A stretch of DNA of 64,000 nt from Methylobacillus flagellatus (GCF_005502435.1 NZ_SCOU01000003.1:1-64000); one strand, 5' to 3'. Shown: positions 18,896-27,798, numbered from the stretch's first letter. Numbers and translations are program-made. Notes: a model not told the origin generated them from the sequence alone.

Positions 18896-20110
18896 ATGAT
18901 CCCTATCATCCCGGTCGACAGCATGGCCTCCTCATCAGGGGGCCTGGCCGCCAGCGTACAGCCCTCCGGCTTGAGCACCCCGCCGCCATTGGCACTGTAC
19001 ATCCACATTCCCTGGTGCGTGCGCAAATGCCCGTATTGCGATTTTAATTCGCATGAATCGCGTAGCGACATCCCGGAAGATGCCTACGTGGATGCCCTGA
19101 TCGCCGACCTGGAACAATCCGTGCCACGCGTCTGGGGCCGCAAGATACGCAGCGTGTTCTTCGGCGGCGGCACACCCAGCCTGTTCTCGGCGGCTGCCAT
19201 CGACCGCATTTTAGCCAATGTGCGCATGCTCACCCCACTGGAATACGACGCTGAAGTCACGCTGGAAGCCAACCCCGGCACCGTGGACACAGCACATTTC
19301 AAAGGCTACCGCGAGGCGGGCGTCAACCGGGTGTCGCTGGGCATACAGAGCTTCAATGAACAGCACCTGAAAGCGCTAGGCCGCATCCATGACCGCGAGC
19401 AGGCGATCTCTGCAGCGAAGTTAGCGCTTGCTACCTTTGATAGTGTCAATCTGGACCTGATGTACGGCCTGCCCGGTCAAACGCTGGCGCAGGCACTGGA
19501 GGACGTGACCACCGCCTGCGCACTGGGCCCGGCGCATCTGTCCTGCTATCACCTCACGCTGGAACCCAACACCCCGTTCCACCGCACGCCACCGCCCGGC
19601 CTGCCCGATGACGACACCACCGCCGGCATGCAGGAAGCCATCGAAGCGCTACTGGCGCAACATGGCTACAGCCACTATGAGACCTCGGGTTTCGCGCAGG
19701 CGGGCAAACGCTGCCGCCACAACCTCAATTACTGGACCTTTGGCGATTATCTGGGCATAGGCGCAGGCGCGCACAGCAAACTCAGTTATCACGACAAGAT
19801 CACCCGCGAAACCCGCCACAAACACCCCAAACGCTATCTGGAGCTGGCCCCGCAAGGGCAGGCGGTCGATCAGACCTGGACCATCCCCACCGACGAGCTG
19901 GGCTTCGAATTCATGATGAACACGCTGCGCCTCACCGAAGGCTTCGATACGCGCCTGTTCCAGCAGCGCACCGGCCTGCCACTCAGTGCGGTGCAGGATG
20001 CCATCAACCTCGCCCGCCGCCGCGAGCTGCTGACCGTGACGCCGGAGGCTATCCAGCCCACGCTGCTAGGTCAGCGCTACCTGAACGAATTACTGCAACT
20101 GTTCCTGTAA
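18896..20110 (+). CDS. hemW: Radical SAM heme chaperone HemW
   Basis: HemW resembles oxygen-independent coproporphyrinogen oxidase but carries heme to target proteins. The cluster motif CVRKCPYCDFNSH (CxxxCxxC) follows LYIHIPWC at about 40-50. HemN-only residues beyond the CxxxCxxC cannot be judged by eye, so a HemN activity is not excluded. The N-terminus has about 30 residues before the core. The gene ends at a terminator shared with ettA. Confidence 0.9.
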   Translation: MIPIIPVDSMASSSGGLAASVQPSGLSTPPPLALYIHIPWCVRKCPYCDFNSHESRSDIPEDAYVDALIADLEQSVPRVWGRKIRSVFFGGGTPSLFSAAAIDRILANVRMLTPLEYDAEVTLEANPGTVDTAHFKGYREAGVNRVSLGIQSFNEQHLKALGRIHDREQAISAAKLALATFDSVNLDLMYGLPGQTLAQALEDVTTACALGPAHLSCYHLTLEPNTPFHRTPPPGLPDDDTTAGMQEAIEALLAQHGYSHYETSGFAQAGKRCRHNLNYWTFGDYLGIGAGAHSKLSYHDKITRETRHKHPKRYLELAPQGQAVDQTWTIPTDELGFEFMMNTLRLTEGFDTRLFQQRTGLPLSAVQDAINLARRRELLTVTPEAIQPTLLGQRYLNELLQLFL

Positions 20111-20133
20111 GCCTGCCCAGCACGGCCAATGAA

Positions 20134-20160
20134 AAACGGGCACCGCAGTGCCCGTTTGTT
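20134..20160. terminator. Bidirectional terminator between hemW and ettA
   Basis: AAACGGGCAC-CGCA-GTGCCCGTTT, followed by GTTTG on one side and preceded by AAAAA on the other, serves both convergent genes. Confidence 0.88.
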
Positions 20161-20177
20161 TGTCACACCGCCCCGAC

Positions 20178-21842
20178 TCAGCGGCTGATCGGTTTGTAGC
20201 GCAAACGCTTGGGTTTGGCGCCCTCTTCACCCAGGCGCTTCTTCTTGTCGGCTTCGTATTCCTGATAGTTACCGTTGAAGAAGGTCCATTGCGAATCGCC
20301 CTCCGCAGCCAGGATATGCGTGGCGATACGGTCCAGGAACCAGCGGTCATGCGAGATGACCAGCACGCTGCCGGCGAATTCCAGCAAGGCATCTTCCAGT
20401 GCGCGCAGGGTTTCCACGTCCAGATCGTTGGACGGTTCATCCAGTAGCAACACATTGCCGCCCGAGATCAGCGTCTTGGCCAGGTGCAAACGACCGCGCT
20501 CACCACCGGAAAGCTGGCCCACGATCTTCTGCTGGTCACCGCCCTTGAAATTGAAGCGCCCGATGTAGGCACGCGATGGCGTCTCGTAACGGCCCACGGT
20601 CAAGATATCGGAGCCGCCGGAGATCTCGTCGAACACGGTCTTGGCATCACTCAGCGCATCGCGGCTCTGGTCCACATAGGCGAGTTTGACGGTCTGGCCT
20701 ATGCTGACCTCACCTGAATCCGGCGTTTCCTGGCCGGTGATCATGCGGAACAGCGTGGATTTACCGGCCCCGTTCGGGCCGATGATGCCGACGATGGCAC
20801 CGGGCGGGATGCTGAAACTGAGGTTATCCATCAGCAGACGGTCCTTGAACGCCTTGCTGACATTCTTGAACTCGATGACCTCATTGCCCAGACGCTCACC
20901 GGCCGGGATAAAGATCTCCTGCGTTTCGTTGCGCTTCTGGTATTCAGCGCTGGCCAGCTCTTCATAGCGGGCGATACGCGCCTTGCTCTTGGCCTGACGC
21001 GCCTTGGGGTTCTGCCGCACCCATTCCAGCTCGGTGTTCAATGCCTTGCGGCGCGCAGATTCCTGCGACTCTTCCTGTTTGAGGCGTTCCTGCTTCTGAT
21101 CCAGCCAGCTGGAATAATTGCCCTTCCAGGGGATGCCGTGCCCACGGTCCAGTTCCAGGATCCACTCGGCGGCATTATCGAGGAAATAACGGTCATGGGT
21201 GACCGCGACCACAGTGCCGGGGAAGCGCACCAGGAACTGCTCCAGCCATTCCACCGACTCGGCATCCAGGTGATTGGTGGGCTCGTCCAGCAGCAGCATG
21301 TCCGGGCGCGAAAGTAACAACTTGCACAGCGCCACGCGGCGCTTTTCACCGCCGGACAGCGGGCCTATCTTGGCGTCCCAGGCGGGCAGGCGCAGCGCAT
21401 CGGCGGCGATCTCCAGCTGGTGCTCCACATCGGAGCCACTGGCGGCGATGATGTTCTCGTACCTGGCCTGCTCTTCGGCCAGCTTGTCAAAATCCGCATC
21501 CGGTTCCGCATAGGCGGCATACACCGCTTCCAGCTTCTGCTTGGCCTCCATCACCTCACCCAGCGCGGATTCCACTTCTTCACGCACCGTCTTGTCGGCA
21601 TCCAGCACCGGCTCCTGTGGCAGATACCCGATGGACAGGTTGGGCTGCCACTGCACCTCGCCCTCGAACTCCTTGTCGGCCCCGGCCATGATGCGCAGCA
21701 CCGTGGATTTACCGGAACCGTTCAGGCCGAGCAGGCCGATCTTGGCGCCCGGGAAGAAGGACAGCGAGATATCCTTGATGATCTGTTTCTTGGGAGGAAC
21801 GACTTTGCTCACACGGAGCATGGACATTACATATTGGGCCAT
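20178..21842 (-). CDS. ettA: Energy-dependent translational throttle protein EttA (ABC-F)
   Basis: This cytoplasmic ABC-F protein binds the ribosomal E site and gates initiation according to the ATP/ADP ratio. Two ATPase cassettes are visible: Walker A GLNGSGKST (39-47) and GPNGAGKST (about 355), signatures LSGGEKRRVAL and LSGGERGRLHLAK, and Walker B LLLDEPTNHLDAES and LLLDEPSNDLD. The 554-residue length and the inserted arm after the first cassette fit EttA. The accessory insert begins just upstream of its start. Confidence 0.94.
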   Translation of the reverse strand: MAQYVMSMLRVSKVVPPKKQIIKDISLSFFPGAKIGLLGLNGSGKSTVLRIMAGADKEFEGEVQWQPNLSIGYLPQEPVLDADKTVREEVESALGEVMEAKQKLEAVYAAYAEPDADFDKLAEEQARYENIIAASGSDVEHQLEIAADALRLPAWDAKIGPLSGGEKRRVALCKLLLSRPDMLLLDEPTNHLDAESVEWLEQFLVRFPGTVVAVTHDRYFLDNAAEWILELDRGHGIPWKGNYSSWLDQKQERLKQEESQESARRKALNTELEWVRQNPKARQAKSKARIARYEELASAEYQKRNETQEIFIPAGERLGNEVIEFKNVSKAFKDRLLMDNLSFSIPPGAIVGIIGPNGAGKSTLFRMITGQETPDSGEVSIGQTVKLAYVDQSRDALSDAKTVFDEISGGSDILTVGRYETPSRAYIGRFNFKGGDQQKIVGQLSGGERGRLHLAKTLISGGNVLLLDEPSNDLDVETLRALEDALLEFAGSVLVISHDRWFLDRIATHILAAEGDSQWTFFNGNYQEYEADKKKRLGEEGAKPKRLRYKPISR

Positions 21843-21940
21843 GATGTGAATCGCTTGATTTATCTGAAGGTGGAAGTGTAAAGCATGCGCTGGATTAGTT
21901 GGAGTCCGGCTTGACTTGACGGTGTAGTACCCATGCTCGG

Positions 21941-21969
21941 TTGTAAAGTGTGGCTATACACTTTACAAT
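21941..21969 (+). promoter_or_regulatory. higBA promoter inside a perfect palindromic operator
   Basis: TTGTAAAGTG-N8-CACTTTACAA (21941-21968) is a perfect 10-bp inverted repeat. The -35 TTGTAA (21941-21946), a 17-base spacer and the -10 TACAAT (21964-21969) coincide with its two arms. Binding of the HigA antitoxin here would shut the promoter, the usual autoregulation of such modules. The -10 ends only 5 bases before the higB ATG. Confidence 0.75.
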
Positions 21970-21974
21970 TCGTC

Positions 21975-22256
21975 ATGATTAAAAGTTTTCGGCATAAAGG
22001 GCTAGAACTATTTTTCACCACAGGTGTTAAGTCCGGCATTCAACCACACCATGCAAGCAAACTAAGCATTCAACTTACTGCCTTAAGTGTTGCTGAGTCA
22101 CCAGATGATCTAAGAGTACCAGTGGCTTGGCGACTGCATGCTCTGAGCGGCAATTTGCAGGATTACTGGTCGCTCACGGTCAATGGGAACTGGCGATTGA
22201 TTTTCAGATTTGACGATAAGAATATCGAACTGCTTGATTACCTGGATTATCACTAA
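21975..22256 (+). CDS. higB: HigB-type toxin (RelE superfamily mRNA interferase)
   Basis: Toxins of this family cut mRNA in the ribosomal A site. The start is placed at ATG 21975 (MIKSFRHKGLELFF), the family's usual beginning, giving 93 residues. SPDDLRVP, WRLHALSG, WRLIFRF and the terminal DYH are typical HigB features. No Shine-Dalgarno precedes the ATG, and the promoter predicts a transcript starting almost at the start codon. It lies 23 bases before higA, toxin first, as usual for HigBA. The longer frame from 21933 would put coding sequence through the operator. Confidence 0.9.
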   Translation: MIKSFRHKGLELFFTTGVKSGIQPHHASKLSIQLTALSVAESPDDLRVPVAWRLHALSGNLQDYWSLTVNGNWRLIFRFDDKNIELLDYLDYH

Positions 22257-22279
22257 GCAATTTAGGAAAGGATAAAGCA

Positions 22280-22561
22280 ATGGAAATGCACAACCCTGCA
22301 CACCCAGGCGAAGTGTTGCGTGAATACCTGCCGGAAGGCTTAAGTATCACCGATGCCGCCAACCACCTTGGCATAACGCGCGTGGCATTGTCACGCATCC
22401 TGAATTGCAAAGCTGGCATTAGCGCCGAAATGGATTTATTACTCGCCGATGCCTTGGGCACATCGGCTGGCTTTTGGTCCAAGATTCAAGTGCAGTACGA
22501 GATTTATCAGGCGAAACAAAAAACCAGACGGCATATTGATCGGTTTCCACAGGTGGCATGA
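22280..22561 (+). CDS. higA: HigA family antitoxin
   Basis: The 93-residue protein has an HTH of the XRE type (SITDAANHLGITRVALSRIL, about 23-42) after the family signature NPAHPGEVLREYLP. It should bind HigB and repress the palindrome at 21941. The ribosome site AGGAAAGGA is strong, unlike that of higB, which would give more antitoxin than toxin per transcript. Confidence 0.93.
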   Translation: MEMHNPAHPGEVLREYLPEGLSITDAANHLGITRVALSRILNCKAGISAEMDLLLADALGTSAGFWSKIQVQYEIYQAKQKTRRHIDRFPQVA

Positions 22562-22598
22562 GGTTTTAGCGAATATAGTTAAGATCGGTCCGACCGTA

Positions 22599-23201
22599 TT
22601 ACAGTGCAAGTAGCTCATCAAGTAGCTTATTTCCGCGAATTACAATTTTTTGATATTGTTGGAGCTCCTCAGTTCCACCAGTCACAACAAAATCCCAATC
22701 TTTTGGGTATTCGAGGCCACAAACGTAAGAAAGCTGAATTAGTGTAGCAAATTTATCTTTGTGGTTAAGATTCGTATCTACATACCAGCCTCCTTGTAGT
22801 GTTGAGAATTGTGATGTGTCATCTATACGGGTAGAACCTTTTGGGTAAAGGTCATGAGGATTTTGGGCGAATCTGCATCTCTTAGATTTTGAACCAGACT
22901 TTTTATGAAGGGCAATATAATTTTCTATCGCTTTAATATCAAATGCTTGATGCTGTTTTATTAACCACAAGTAGGCTTCTTTGCCACTATCAAAATTCTT
23001 ATGGTCGCCACGAAAGACTGCTGCAGTTGGAGTTGCACCGCCTCTCCTGCTTACTACTGGGAAGCGTTCTTTTAGAACTTCCTCGGCGAGACGAGCCATT
23101 TCAATTTCGCCTTTTTTAAGCGCATTATCTTTCATATTTTGAAGGTCACTACGCGTCTTGTCTGGTTCGCGTAAAATTTTCTCGAATCTTTGAATGTCCA
23201 T
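22599..23201 (-). CDS. Unrecognised protein in accessory insert (200 aa)
   Basis: I do not recognise this gene. The start at ATG 23201 has AAAGGA at good spacing; the frame is open to a GTG at 23279. Residues 1-48 are charged and helical. A short linker SRRGGATPTA precedes a globular region with EAYLWLIKQHQAF (76-88) and a C-terminal block GGWYVDTNLNHKDKF plus GLEYPKDWDF (138-171). No membrane segment or classical nuclease motif is visible. Base composition is lower in GC than neighbours. It follows the RAMA-domain gene by 81 bases on the same strand and may form an operon with it. Confidence 0.6.
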   Translation of the reverse strand: MDIQRFEKILREPDKTRSDLQNMKDNALKKGEIEMARLAEEVLKERFPVVSRRGGATPTAAVFRGDHKNFDSGKEAYLWLIKQHQAFDIKAIENYIALHKKSGSKSKRCRFAQNPHDLYPKGSTRIDDTSQFSTLQGGWYVDTNLNHKDKFATLIQLSYVCGLEYPKDWDFVVTGGTEELQQYQKIVIRGNKLLDELLAL

Positions 23202-23282
23202 AGGTAAATCCTTTAAACGGAGCTTTAGGATTGCGTGCTTTTGCGCATTCCTGCTTGAACGTAGGGTAAGCCCGATCACCTG

Positions 23283-23696
23283 TTACTTTCGCAGGAAATC
23301 TGCCAATTGCCACTTGGCATCCGAAGGGCGCTTAACTTCCAATACCTTCCATGCGTTGTTAGACGTATCGCCGCGCATGGACTTGGCAAGCTGTGACATC
23401 GACGGATAGGATTCCCCGTTCCAGATAATTTCTTCGTTTTGAATGGTAGCCACCTTGTACTCGTTGAAATACTTGGTGCGAATTTCGGTGCCTTCGGGCA
23501 AGAACAAGGATTCCCAGTAGACTCCACTTGAGCCGCGTGTGGCGGCTTCTAAATCTTCAGCGGTTCGATCCAGAAAGTCCCAAGAGACTTGTTCTATCAC
23601 TGAGCTAACGCAGCCAGGGTAGCGGCGGGTAAGCTCAGCGTACAGCTCAATCGGAAGGGGAACAGCTACAAATGTATCCAGATTAAGGCTACTCAT
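23283..23696 (-). CDS. RAMA-domain protein with RHH-like N-terminus
   Basis: The start ATG 23696 has AAGGTG upstream and gives 137 residues. Residues about 62-136 resemble the RAMA (restriction enzyme adenine methylase associated) domain: LPEGTEIRTKY, IIWNGESYPSMSQLAKSMRG, NNAWKVLEVKRP. Residues about 10-48 resemble a ribbon-helix-helix-like module (VPLPIELYAELTRRYPG). RAMA domains occur with methylases, nucleases and defence proteins, where a modified-DNA-reading role has been proposed. No methylase or nuclease is fused or adjacent here. Domain calls are from memory of the motif pattern. Confidence 0.65.
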   Translation of the reverse strand: MSSLNLDTFVAVPLPIELYAELTRRYPGCVSSVIEQVSWDFLDRTAEDLEAATRGSSGVYWESLFLPEGTEIRTKYFNEYKVATIQNEEIIWNGESYPSMSQLAKSMRGDTSNNAWKVLEVKRPSDAKWQLADFLRK

Positions 23697-23792
23697 AATG
23701 AACACCTTAGATTTATAAATAGAGTCAACTATGATAGCACTATTGACAACTATTGCAAGCAATATAGCGGGCTAACGTAATATATAGATCCT

Positions 23793-23818
23793 GTTTGACG
23801 TCTTGCTACACGTCAAAC
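23793..23818. repeat. Inverted repeat at right edge of the insert
   Basis: GTTTGACGT-N8-ACGTCAAAC is a perfect 9-bp inverted repeat between the RAMA gene's upstream region and the opgB-like stop. No U-run follows on either strand, so an intrinsic terminator is doubtful. It may be an operator or a 3' structure. Confidence 0.4.
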
Positions 23819-23885
23819 CATGGCTGAGAAGAACGTTATTTGATGAAAAATTTATCCCTATCATCCAAACTATCACACTATAAAG

Positions 23886-25412
23886 CTACGGCACTGGCGG
23901 CTTCCACAACTGCAGGTAGGTGTCCGATTCATTGAGCAGGTCTTTATCCATCTCTTCGAAGATAGTGGCTTTAGGCAGGGCCATGTCCACATCTTTAGGC
24001 GCTTTGATCGCGCTGTAACCCAAGCCCAGCCTGCCGCCTTCCACGTTGAAGCCAATGAATTCCAGGATGCTGGGCAGCATGTCGAAATGCAGGACTTGTT
24101 CACGCAGTTTCTGTGCGCTGGGCAGCCCGATGAACTGGTTGTAAATGGTACGTTGCTCCAGGCTGTCGAGTTGTTTGTACACCGGGTTGGACATGGCGAG
24201 GTGGTCGCCCAGGATGACCACACGCGTATTGGCGAGGTAGCCCTTGCGTTGCATGAACTGCACGAAGCTGGCGACCTGGTCTGCCGTGCAGCGCACGATG
24301 CCCGCAAAATCCGTCACGCCGCGTTGCTGGCAGTGCCTTGAGAAATGCCCGTCCGGCCCATGCGTGTCGATGGTGGTGAGGGTCAGGTTGAACGGCTTGC
24401 CTTCGCGCTGCAGTGCCTGCAGCCTGGCACGTGCATAGACGAACAGATCGTCGTCGTATAGGCCCCAGAAGTTCATGTCCGCCTTGCTCCGGCCCTGCTT
24501 GAGCTCTTCGCGACCATACACTTCGCTGTAATGGTGGTCCAGAAAGAAGCGCCCCTTGCCGGAAAACGACAGCGCGTCGCCGCCCATATAGACATTGCGA
24601 TAACCAAAGCCGTCCAAGATGTCGCCCAAACAGACGGCGTTGGGCAGAAAGCTTTTGATGTTATGGCCCTGATCGTTGCCGTTATACAGGCTCACGCTCT
24701 TGAGTGGCACGGCACATTGCGTGGCGGTGATGCCGGCGATGGTCCAGCCGGTGCCCGGCGCTTGCCGGAACCGTTCAAAACGGAGGCCGTTGAGATCATC
24801 CAGGCTGGCTAACAGGTTGCTGCCGAACAAGGCCGGGTCGCGGTAGCTGTTCTCTAGGCTTTCCACATAGATCAGCACCAGGTTGAGCGGCTGGCGCGCT
24901 GTGATGGTGACCTTGCGCGGGTCCAGATAATGTTCGGAGAAGTAATCGCGTCCGAATTGGCTGTGCAGGTAGGCCAGCATGGAGAATTGCACGCAGAAGT
25001 AAGCGAGCGCACTCATCAGCACATACACCGGCGCGCGGTGGCTGACGACCCAGTAGCTGACCTTGAGCGCGCGGCGCGCTTGGCTATGAGCCCAACCGGC
25101 CGGGTGATGCAGGGTGCGGCTGAGATAGTAGCCGCTCACAAACTCGAAGCCGACCACCAGCAGAGCCAGCAACAGCGGCAGCAGCAGCGCCTGCTGGATA
25201 AAGGTGTGGATCAGCTGCGCATCGGTATCCACCAAGCCTTCCATGCCGAATTGCAGGTGGTACAACACCTGCTCCAGCGAAGGCTCGCCAAAGTTGTCAT
25301 TCACCCACAAACCCATGCACACCAGGAACAGGGCGAGCAGATACACCAGAAAGCGCAGCAGCAGGCGCGTCAGGTGGCGATGATGGTGGCTGGAATGCGG
25401 GACCGGTGTCAT
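23886..25412 (-). CDS. OpgB/MdoB-like phosphoglycerol transferase (alkaline-phosphatase fold)
   Basis: The protein has several membrane segments in the first 170 residues, then a periplasmic sulfatase-type domain. NLVLIYVESLENSY, a region resembling GTGWTIAGITATQC, CLGDILDGFGYRNVY, TTIDTHGPDGHFS and GDHLAMSN follow the order in E. coli OpgB, which adds phosphoglycerol to periplasmic glucans. At about 508 residues it lacks the long C-terminal part of E. coli OpgB. The start is uncertain: ATG 25412 is chosen because upstream ATGs (25445, 25454) adjoin a terminator. No opgGH genes are in the window. An LTA-synthase-type activity is possible. Confidence 0.8.
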   Translation of the reverse strand: MTPVPHSSHHHRHLTRLLLRFLVYLLALFLVCMGLWVNDNFGEPSLEQVLYHLQFGMEGLVDTDAQLIHTFIQQALLLPLLLALLVVGFEFVSGYYLSRTLHHPAGWAHSQARRALKVSYWVVSHRAPVYVLMSALAYFCVQFSMLAYLHSQFGRDYFSEHYLDPRKVTITARQPLNLVLIYVESLENSYRDPALFGSNLLASLDDLNGLRFERFRQAPGTGWTIAGITATQCAVPLKSVSLYNGNDQGHNIKSFLPNAVCLGDILDGFGYRNVYMGGDALSFSGKGRFFLDHHYSEVYGREELKQGRSKADMNFWGLYDDDLFVYARARLQALQREGKPFNLTLTTIDTHGPDGHFSRHCQQRGVTDFAGIVRCTADQVASFVQFMQRKGYLANTRVVILGDHLAMSNPVYKQLDSLEQRTIYNQFIGLPSAQKLREQVLHFDMLPSILEFIGFNVEGGRLGLGYSAIKAPKDVDMALPKATIFEEMDKDLLNESDTYLQLWKPPVP

Positions 25413-25455
25413 GAAAGTGACGACAAGGCTGAGGCTTACCCGCATGCGCGGCATG

Positions 25456-25487
25456 CAAAACGGGCGCTACCAGTTGGCAGCGCCCGT
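25456..25487 (-). terminator. Terminator after the DoxX gene
   Basis: On the minus strand ACGGGCGCT-N10-AGCGCCCGT is followed by TTTTGC, 24 bases beyond the DoxX-gene stop. The stem is strong, the U-run short. Confidence 0.75.
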
Positions 25488-25510
25488 AGCGGGTCTAGCC
25501 TGAGTCGTGC

Positions 25511-25879
25511 TTAGCGCTTGTCGACAGACAGGGCGGTTGCGCCGCTACTGGCCAGCAGTAGCAAACCGCCGGCGATGGCCAGGTTCTTCAGGAACAGGAT
25601 CTGCTGCATCTGGTCAGCGAAGTTGGCATGGAACAGCACGGCGGTGGCGATACTGAACGCGGCCAGCAGGTAGCCCACCAGTCGCGTCTGCAAACCGATG
25701 ACGATGGCAAAGCCGCCCAGCACTTCCAGCGCTATGGTAGGCCACAGCAGGATCTCCGGCACCCCTACCGAGGCCATGTAGCCTGCAGTACCTTCCGGAT
25801 TAGCCAGTTTGCCTAGACCAGCGACCACAAAGATCAGGGCCAGTAAGATGCGACCTGCCAGATGGGAAACGTGCTGCAT
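25511..25879 (-). CDS. DoxX family membrane protein
   Basis: The 122-residue protein has four hydrophobic segments and the family pattern AGRILLALIFVVAGLGKL at the N-terminus. DoxX-like proteins are inner-membrane proteins often tied to redox stress or respiration; the exact role here is unknown. AGGAGG sits before ATG 25879. It is 60 bases downstream of glmS and likely separately terminated. Confidence 0.88.
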   Translation of the reverse strand: MQHVSHLAGRILLALIFVVAGLGKLANPEGTAGYMASVGVPEILLWPTIALEVLGGFAIVIGLQTRLVGYLLAAFSIATAVLFHANFADQMQQILFLKNLAIAGGLLLLASSGATALSVDKR

Positions 25880-25939
25880 GGTGTTGCCTCCTTGTTTGTT
25901 ATGGTGTTTGTTTGGTTAGTGACGCGAACCGTGGCTAGA

Positions 25940-27778
25940 CTACTCCACCGTGACCGATTTTGCCAAGTTTCTGGGCTTATCCACATCCGTGCCTTTCAGC
26001 AGGGCCACATGGTAGGCCAGCATCTGCACCGGGATGGTGTGCAGGATGGGCGACAGCACGCCCACATGGCGCGGCGTGCGGATCACATGCACGCCGTCAC
26101 TGGCGGTGAAGTTGCTGTCGGCATCGGCGAACACGAACAACTCACCTCCGCGCGCGCGCACTTCCTGCATATTGGATTTGACCTTTTCCAGCAGGCTGTC
26201 ATTGGGGGCGATCACCACCACCGGCATGTACTGGTCCACCAGTGCCAGCGGGCCGTGCTTGAGCTCGCCAGCCGGGTAAGCCTCGGCGTGGATGTAGGAG
26301 ATCTCCTTGAGCTTGAGTGCGCCTTCCAGCGCGATGGGGTAATGGATGCCGCGACCCAGGAATAGCGCGTGATAGCGTGGCGCGAAGGCATTGGCCCATT
26401 CGCGGATCTGCGGTTCCAGGTTGAGCGCATATTGCACACTGCCCGGCAGCAAGCGGACCGAATCCAGGTATTCCTGCTCCTGCTCGCTGCTGAGTCGCCC
26501 ACGCAGCTTGGCGATGGTGGCCGCCAGCATGAACAGGCCCATCAACTGCGTGGTGAAGGCTTTGGTGGAGGCCACGCCGATCTCGGCACCGGCGCGCGTG
26601 TAGAACACCAGGCGGGAAGCGCGCGGGATGGCGCTTTCCTGCACGTTGCAGATGGCCAGCGTCAGGTGCTGACCCAGCGATTTGGCGTGCTTCAACGCTT
26701 CCATGGTGTCCAGCGTCTCGCCGGACTGGGAGATGGTCACGATCAATTGGCGCGGGTTGGGCACGGACTGGCGGTAACGGTACTCGCTGGCGATCTCCAC
26801 ATTGGTGGGCAGTTTTGCGATGCTTTCCAGCCAGTATTTGGCGGTCAGACCCGCGTAATAGCTGGTGCCGGCCGCCAGGATCAGCACGCTGTCCACTTGG
26901 GACAACACCTCCTCCGCGTCCTGACCGAATAGCTGGGTGCTGAACGCGCCGTCATCGATGAGGGCTTCCACGGTGTCGGTGAGCGCGCGTGGCTGTTCGT
27001 GGATCTCCTTCTGCATGAAGTGGGCGTAAGGCCCCAGCTCCATGGATGCCAGCGAGACGTCGCTGCGGTGCACCTTGCGCTCCACCACCTGGTTCTGGGC
27101 GTCAAAGATCTGCACGCCGTCCTGACGGATCTCGGCGACATCGCCATCTTCCAGATAGATCACATTACGCGTCACCGACAGCACGGCCGAAACATCGGAG
27201 GCGATGAAGTTCTCACCCTCGCCCAGACCGATCAGCAGCGGGCAGCCCTGCCGAGCGCAGATCATGGTGGGCTGGTTCAGCGCGATCACGCTGATGGCGT
27301 AGGCGCCGGTGAGCTCGCTGGCCGCCTGCTTGACCGCGTTCAGCAGAGTCAGGCCCTGCTTGTAATGGTGATGCACCAGATGCGCGATGACCTCGGTGTC
27401 GGTCTGCGACTCGAATACATAGCCTAGTTGTTGCAGGCGGGTGCGCTGCTCGTCATGGTTCTCGATGATGCCGTTATGCACCACGGCCAGTTCGCCCGCG
27501 TTCTGACTCGGCGACACGTGCGGATGCGCGTTGGATTCGGTCACGCCGCCATGGGTGGCCCAGCGCGTATGGCCTATGCCCACATGGCCAGTCAGTGCGG
27601 TGGCTTCTGCTTTGCGCTGCATCTCGGAGACACGGCCCACGGCACGCACACGCTTGATGTCGCCATCCAGCACAGCGATGCCAGCAGAATCATAACCGCG
27701 GTATTCTAGGCGGCTGAGGCCCTCGACCAGCATTGGCACTACATTACGTTGCGCTACGGCGCCGACGATCCCGCACAT
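25940..27778 (-). CDS. glmS: Glutamine--fructose-6-phosphate aminotransferase
   Basis: GlmS makes glucosamine-6-phosphate, the first step of UDP-GlcNAc and murein synthesis. C2 in MCGIVGAV is the N-terminal nucleophile of the glutaminase domain; two SIS domains follow ([30 protein letters not shown]), and the end LAKSVTVE is canonical. The 3' end is the usual Tn7 target; the sequence just downstream (25880-25939) shows no insertion. The gene lies 20 bases after glmU. Confidence 0.98.
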   Translation of the reverse strand: MCGIVGAVAQRNVVPMLVEGLSRLEYRGYDSAGIAVLDGDIKRVRAVGRVSEMQRKAEATALTGHVGIGHTRWATHGGVTESNAHPHVSPSQNAGELAVVHNGIIENHDEQRTRLQQLGYVFESQTDTEVIAHLVHHHYKQGLTLLNAVKQAASELTGAYAISVIALNQPTMICARQGCPLLIGLGEGENFIASDVSAVLSVTRNVIYLEDGDVAEIRQDGVQIFDAQNQVVERKVHRSDVSLASMELGPYAHFMQKEIHEQPRALTDTVEALIDDGAFSTQLFGQDAEEVLSQVDSVLILAAGTSYYAGLTAKYWLESIAKLPTNVEIASEYRYRQSVPNPRQLIVTISQSGETLDTMEALKHAKSLGQHLTLAICNVQESAIPRASRLVFYTRAGAEIGVASTKAFTTQLMGLFMLAATIAKLRGRLSSEQEQEYLDSVRLLPGSVQYALNLEPQIREWANAFAPRYHALFLGRGIHYPIALEGALKLKEISYIHAEAYPAGELKHGPLALVDQYMPVVVIAPNDSLLEKVKSNMQEVRARGGELFVFADADSNFTASDGVHVIRTPRHVGVLSPILHTIPVQMLAYHVALLKGTDVDKPRNLAKSVTVE

Positions 27779-27798
27779 GGTGTGTCCTTATTTCTTGG

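Noticed and set aside
22599-23279. Longer version of the unknown insert gene from GTG 23279
   Set aside because: The upstream 26 codons look like intergenic sequence, and ATG 23201 has a much better ribosome site.
25880-25939. Possible Tn7 insertion downstream of glmS
   Set aside because: The usual target sequence is intact and followed at once by an ordinary DoxX gene; no transposon ends or transposase genes.
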